35,211 nucleotides of DNA from Fidelibacterota bacterium UBA7300 (GTDB lineage Bacteria; Fidelibacterota; Marinisomatia; Marinisomatales; UBA2128): positions 9,442-44,652 of the forward strand of contig DKQU01000082.1 in assembly GCA_002471865.1 (NCBI GenBank), read 5' to 3'. Made by a program: the position numbers and the translations under genes. Under the pieces are notes generated by a model, which did no database searches, had not been told where the DNA came from, and saw only the letters and a list, made by a program, of their open reading frames with translations. Of the stretch, positions 31,907-35,211 are shown piece after piece. Each line of letters starts with the position of its first letter. Within the stretch, counting starts at the first letter, position 1.

Positions 31907-33544
31907 TCAATTCGATTCTCCCAACTCTAAAACTCTTCCATCCACACTATTAAAAAATATTCCCAAGATTTCAGCTATTGTCGGTGCAATATCTACTGTT
32001 TCTATGCTGTCTTGAATTACTCTATTATCGAAGTTATTCCCGGAGAAGAAAAGCGGTACATGCGTATCATAATCGTAAGGAGTACCGTGAGTCGTTCCAA
32101 CTGAGCTGCGCAAGACGTAATACTCTTTGTTTATCAGAAATAAATCACCGCTCCATTTAGGATGGAACTGGTTTTTCAATAGTTGTCCGTCGTAATCAAG
32201 GGGTTCATCACTTGACAGCTGCTCTCGTGTGTATACCTTCTCGACCCACTCCTCTTCAAGAAGCTGAGGAATCACAACACGATTAAGTTCTTCCTGATTC
32301 AGTCCCTTTTCCACGAGCAAATCAAGATCGTAGAAAAGGGAACCGTTGGCGATTTTCTCTATATATTCTCCTTCTCCCCACTTCTCCGCCAGGCGGGTAT
32401 TGATCACTGATTTCATGATTCTGAAACGTTTGCCAAATCTTCCTGCTGCATGTCCCTGGGCTGTGGAGTGCTCCGGCATAGGAGCGCTTCCGTGATCGCT
32501 GGTTAGAACAATCAGTGTGTTCTCCAGTCCTACTTCCCTGTCTATAAAATCGAAGAACTCACCTAATTTTATATCCAGTCTGAGAAAGAGGTCCATAGAT
32601 TCCTGGCTGAACGGACCAAAACGATGTCCTACACCATCGGTCATGGATATTCCCACCATCAGCATATCTGGATGCTTGTCCCTTCCAAGCTGTTCTTCTT
32701 TAATGATAAGTTCAGAAAGATCAATCGTCACATGATCCACCCACGGAAAGTCCCAAAACAGATCATAATTTGGTTCCTCACCTTCACCATAAGAAGGAAA
32801 TTTGTGGGGAAATGTGGTTGAGTCATCCCAGGAAAAAGTTGCTTCAGGGGGATACTCATCTTCCCGGCAACGCTCTAGATAGAGTTTCTCATCGGGAATA
32901 AGACGTTCCCAGACAGTGCCGAAGTACTTATGGAGGGGACGACTTTTGTTGAATTCTATCAGCCAATCAGGATAAGAATCCATGTAATATGAAGAGGTGA
33001 CATACTCAGCTCCGCCATTCGTCCAAAATACACCATCAGGATGTTTCCCGCCCATTAAGACAGCCGTCCGATCTTTACCCGCAACAGAAAATACTTTTGA
33101 CTGATTGTCTGTTTCTTTCAGTATGTCACCTATTGTGGGTTTATTGATATTCCTGTATGACATGGGCTTTAACTCACTGCTTAAAATCCTAGAAAGTGTA
33201 TCAGTGACCGGATAAAACATTTGGTTAGCTACACGATCGTATACATAGTTTCCCGTCAGACCTTCCCGTCCAGAGTGAACTCCAGTAGCCAGTGAGAAAT
33301 GAGCCGACAAAGTAACCGTGTACGCTTGAGCATGCCGTGTTTCACTAAAATAGACTCCATTATCCATCAGATATCGAAACCCTCCGGAGAAAAGATCTCC
33401 CAAACGGTCAATTGTATCTTCTCTCATCTGATCAACAACGATATATACTACAAGCTTTGGCGGAGCTGAGTCATCAAATCCGAAAATGCGATAGATAACA
33501 ATGGCCGCAGTTAATAATCCGATAACTGTATTAGTAAGTCGCAT
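31907..33544 (-). CDS. PafA-like alkaline phosphatase (phosphate monoesterase), exported
   Basis: An alkaline-phosphatase-superfamily enzyme of 545 aa with an N-terminal signal/anchor (residues 5-21). Metal ligand Asp38 (VVDQMR), nucleophile Thr78 (TLSAH), Asn99 (TGNYVYDR) and the Lys157-x-Arg159 pair (GKDR) sit almost where PafA has Thr79, Asn100, Lys162 and Arg164. Those residues define the Ca-independent monoesterase PafA. The other metal ligands appear in GHRFGPF, TSDHGSAP and THGTPYDYDTHVP. It is therefore likely to release inorganic phosphate from phosphomonoesters outside the inner membrane. ATG at 33544; the gene is 2 bases from the peptidase's longest reading frame and probably co-transcribed with it. 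No pho box was recognised. Confidence 0.88.
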   Translation of the reverse strand: MRLTNTVIGLLTAAIVIYRIFGFDDSAPPKLVVYIVVDQMREDTIDRLGDLFSGGFRYLMDNGVYFSETRHAQAYTVTLSAHFSLATGVHSGREGLTGNYVYDRVANQMFYPVTDTLSRILSSELKPMSYRNINKPTIGDILKETDNQSKVFSVAGKDRTAVLMGGKHPDGVFWTNGGAEYVTSSYYMDSYPDWLIEFNKSRPLHKYFGTVWERLIPDEKLYLERCREDEYPPEATFSWDDSTTFPHKFPSYGEGEEPNYDLFWDFPWVDHVTIDLSELIIKEEQLGRDKHPDMLMVGISMTDGVGHRFGPFSQESMDLFLRLDIKLGEFFDFIDREVGLENTLIVLTSDHGSAPMPEHSTAQGHAAGRFGKRFRIMKSVINTRLAEKWGEGEYIEKIANGSLFYDLDLLVEKGLNQEELNRVVIPQLLEEEWVEKVYTREQLSSDEPLDYDGQLLKNQFHPKWSGDLFLINKEYYVLRSSVGTTHGTPYDYDTHVPLFFSGNNFDNRVIQDSIETVDIAPTIAEILGIFFNSVDGRVLELGESN

Positions 33545-33646
33545 ATACTTTAGGCTTTAAGAAAGGAGAATTTAATCACTTTCAGTCAGACTTGGGCAAG
33601 CTAATTCACTTTAAGTCTTAACTTATTAACCGCTTTTTCAATCCAC

Positions 33647-34687
33647 ATGTTCTCTCTATTTTCCCTTATGGTATTCACTACAACAGGCACAACCAATACC
33701 TTAAAGGGGTTGGCAATTATAATTGTTCTCATTAATCATTACCTCAACTTGAATATCACCGGGAACTATACAGGTTTTGCTAATCTGGCAATCTCGATCT
33801 TTTTTGTTTTAAGCGGCTACGGTTTATCGTTTTCCCTTAAAAGAAGATTTGGAGATACTTTCACCTCAAAAGGTGTCTTCCGTTTCTATTTCGACCGGGC
33901 AATCCGGATATTCCCCCTGCTTTGGCTGGCGTGGTTAGTTCAAAATGCAGTAACAGGTGAAGAACTCTCACCGTGGATTTTAGCAGGTGTCCACGGTCAA
34001 GAACATTATTGGTTCATACCATCACTCCTCCACTGCTACCTGTTGGCTCCTCTTCTTTTTCTGGGAATGAGAAAGCAATGGTGGAAAAGCGCTGCTATAT
34101 TTTTGCTGCTCCTCCTTATTGTAAACGGTCTGGGACGTATAGGCATTTTCCCCGAAAGCTTGATAAAGTCTCTTCTTTGGATTAACGGTGAATATCGAGA
34201 TATGTTTTTCCTCCATATCTTCCTTTTTCTAGCAGGAATGATGCTGCCTCATTTGATGAAACCCCAACTCGATTCATCTGAAAAAAGAAGGAATTTCCCT
34301 ATTCGTTTCTGGACGTTAGCCATGCTCACTTTAGCTCTAATGATCTTTTTGAAGTACAATACTGATGAGTCGACTTTAGCAAAAATTGCTTGGCAACTTC
34401 TCCCGCTTGTCCCTCTGGCAGGTTTGGTCCATTTCGGAATTTCACATAGCGTCGTCAGTCGACCACTTGCTTTTCTTGGATCAATCTCATACGCAGTCTA
34501 TCTTTTTCATCCCACCCTTTATAAGGGAGTAAGTATTATAGGCGGATATCCAAAGAACTCATCATTGGAATTATCCATTGTTGTTGGACTCTTTCCCGTA
34601 TTCCTCTGGCTGGCATGGATATTGGAAGAGCTGGGAAGTAAGTTCGCACTTACTATTCGCATGATTATTAGAAAAAACGTAACATAA
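33647..34687 (+). CDS. Acyltransferase-3 family integral membrane protein
   Basis: A membrane O-acyltransferase of 346 aa with about ten hydrophobic segments. The conserved His is in IIVLINHYLNL near residues 25-35, followed by IFFVLSGYGLSFSL and the Arg-containing FYFDRAIRIFPLLWL near 80-95. The family typically O-acetylates surface polysaccharides or lipid-linked sugars. A Val at 9 with a second ATG at 33668 gives an alternative start; neither has a good ribosome binding site. It is divergent from the phosphatase gene and followed after 78 bases by the FAD oxidoreductase. The substrate is unknown. Confidence 0.85.
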   Translation: MFSLFSLMVFTTTGTTNTLKGLAIIIVLINHYLNLNITGNYTGFANLAISIFFVLSGYGLSFSLKRRFGDTFTSKGVFRFYFDRAIRIFPLLWLAWLVQNAVTGEELSPWILAGVHGQEHYWFIPSLLHCYLLAPLLFLGMRKQWWKSAAIFLLLLLIVNGLGRIGIFPESLIKSLLWINGEYRDMFFLHIFLFLAGMMLPHLMKPQLDSSEKRRNFPIRFWTLAMLTLALMIFLKYNTDESTLAKIAWQLLPLVPLAGLVHFGISHSVVSRPLAFLGSISYAVYLFHPTLYKGVSIIGGYPKNSSLELSIVVGLFPVFLWLAWILEELGSKFALTIRMIIRKNVT

Positions 34688-34765
34688 TAATACTTATGAA
34701 TACCAATGAACTACAGGGAACTTCGGACATGGCGACTTATCTCTATCAGAAAGAGGATTAACAAT

Positions 34766-35211
34766 ATGGATATTGGAAACACCTACAACCCCAGAATCGC
34801 TCAAGAGAATTTCGATGCTATTATTATCGGTTCTGGAATAAGCGGACTCGGGACAGCTGTATTCTTATCCAAAGCCGGCAAGCGCGTGCTCGTTCTCGAG
34901 AAACATTTCAAGATAGGCGGTTATACCCACACATTTAAACGCGACGACTACGAATGGGATGTGGGTGTTCACTATATCGGTGAAGTGGGCCGGAAGAATT
35001 CCCTTGTGCGACGAGTGTTCGATTACGTCTCCGATGGCAATCTCAAATGGGCTTCCATGGATGATGTATACGATCGATTTATCTTTCCGGACAAGAGTTA
35101 CGGACTGACTGCAGGACGGGAGAACTTTATCGCAGGGCTGAACGACTGGTTCCCAAAGGAACGGAATGCCATAGTTCGATATATGGAACTTCTGGATGAG
35201 GCTGCCCATTC
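34766..35211 (+). CDS. NAD(P)/FAD-dependent oxidoreductase, CrtI/CrtISO/retinol-saturase-like (5' partial)
   Basis: The first 148 codons of a gene that runs off the window. The dinucleotide-binding fold IIIGSGISGLGTAVFLSKAG is at residues 19-38 and LVLEKHFKIGGYTHTF near 43-58. The continuation WDVGVHYIGE matches phytoene desaturase/carotenoid isomerase and all-trans-retinol 13,14-reductase relatives. ATG at 34766 with AAGAGGA ending 9 bases before it. The substrate could be a carotenoid or another polyene/lipid; the rest of the gene is needed. The protein runs on past base 35211. Confidence 0.85.
   Translation, partial: MDIGNTYNPRIAQENFDAIIIGSGISGLGTAVFLSKAGKRVLVLEKHFKIGGYTHTFKRDDYEWDVGVHYIGEVGRKNSLVRRVFDYVSDGNLKWASMDDVYDRFIFPDKSYGLTAGRENFIAGLNDWFPKERNAIVRYMELLDEAAH

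Noticed and set aside
33545..33646. Operator TTAAG-T-CTTAA in the phosphatase/acyltransferase divergent gap
   Set aside because: Short AT-rich near-palindrome expected by chance in such sequence; no second copy or promoter context.
34696..34761. 21-codon open frame between the acyltransferase and FAD oxidoreductase genes
   Set aside because: It ends 4 bases before the next ATG and contains that gene's ribosome binding site, but is too short and featureless to call a leader peptide without comparison data.

Overview
The window is a 35.2 kb bacterial chromosome segment that looks like core genome. There are no integrases, transposases, phage genes or CRISPR arrays. Nearly every gene lies on the minus strand with gaps of a few bases or overlaps. 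The exceptions are one plus-strand lipoprotein esterase (4082-4966), a plus-strand tRNA-Leu (28426-28509) and two plus-strand genes at the right end. A secreted protein with a C-terminal FlgD-like/type IX-type sorting domain, propeller and GWxTD proteins, a PafA-type phosphatase and moderate GC suggest the FCB group. Candidatus Marinimicrobia (Neomarinimicrobiota) is my best guess, but it is inferred from protein style and not from any marker-gene test.

Layout, left to right. Positions 20-2795 are a pyrR-pyrB-pyrC operon read leftward. It is preceded by a leader with a PyrR-binding-loop-like hairpin, an alternative antiterminator pairing and a terminator whose 3' arm is also the pyrR ribosome binding site. 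miaA (2987-3925) lies upstream. A convergent pair of exported lipoproteins follows (4082-4966 plus, 4989-5990 minus). Positions 5993-9982 hold aldehyde dehydrogenase, a DUF1611/DgcN-like protein, an enolase-superfamily epimerase/racemase and a VOC epimerase. The DgcN-like/enolase pair resembles a D-glutamate catabolic module. trkA-trkH (9995-12820) and a small surface protein (12878-13630) follow.

From 25231 down to 13734, eleven genes are packed with overlaps or gaps of 28 bases or less. They are a degenerate orphan ABC ATPase, gpmI, a heptose-kinase-like sugar kinase, a propeller protein, a GWxTD protein, a Fe-S PD-(D/E)XK nuclease, RNase HI, RmlA-like nucleotidyltransferase, an OppF-like ATPase, mtaB and a deoxynucleoside kinase. 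To the right are trxA-trxB (25305-26573), smpB-tyrS (26658-28330), tRNA-Leu(CAG), a DegT/DnrJ aminotransferase, an exported M3 peptidase and a PafA-like phosphatase. An acyltransferase-3 membrane protein and the 5' part of a CrtI-like FAD oxidoreductase close the window.

The strongest regulatory observation is the complete-looking PyrR attenuator. The most unusual protein is the ABC ATPase at 24554-25231, which lacks the Q-loop Gln, the catalytic Glu and the switch His while keeping Walker A and the signature motif. No intergenic stretch exceeds 300 bases; the longest are about 190 bases (2796-2986 and 28376-28565, the latter containing the tRNA). Several starts are reassigned from context: pyrR, rnhA, the GWxTD gene, gpmI, smpB, the cohesin-like gene and the M3 peptidase. 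GTG or TTG starts are used by pyrC, the DUF1611 gene, rmlA, the propeller gene and tyrS.
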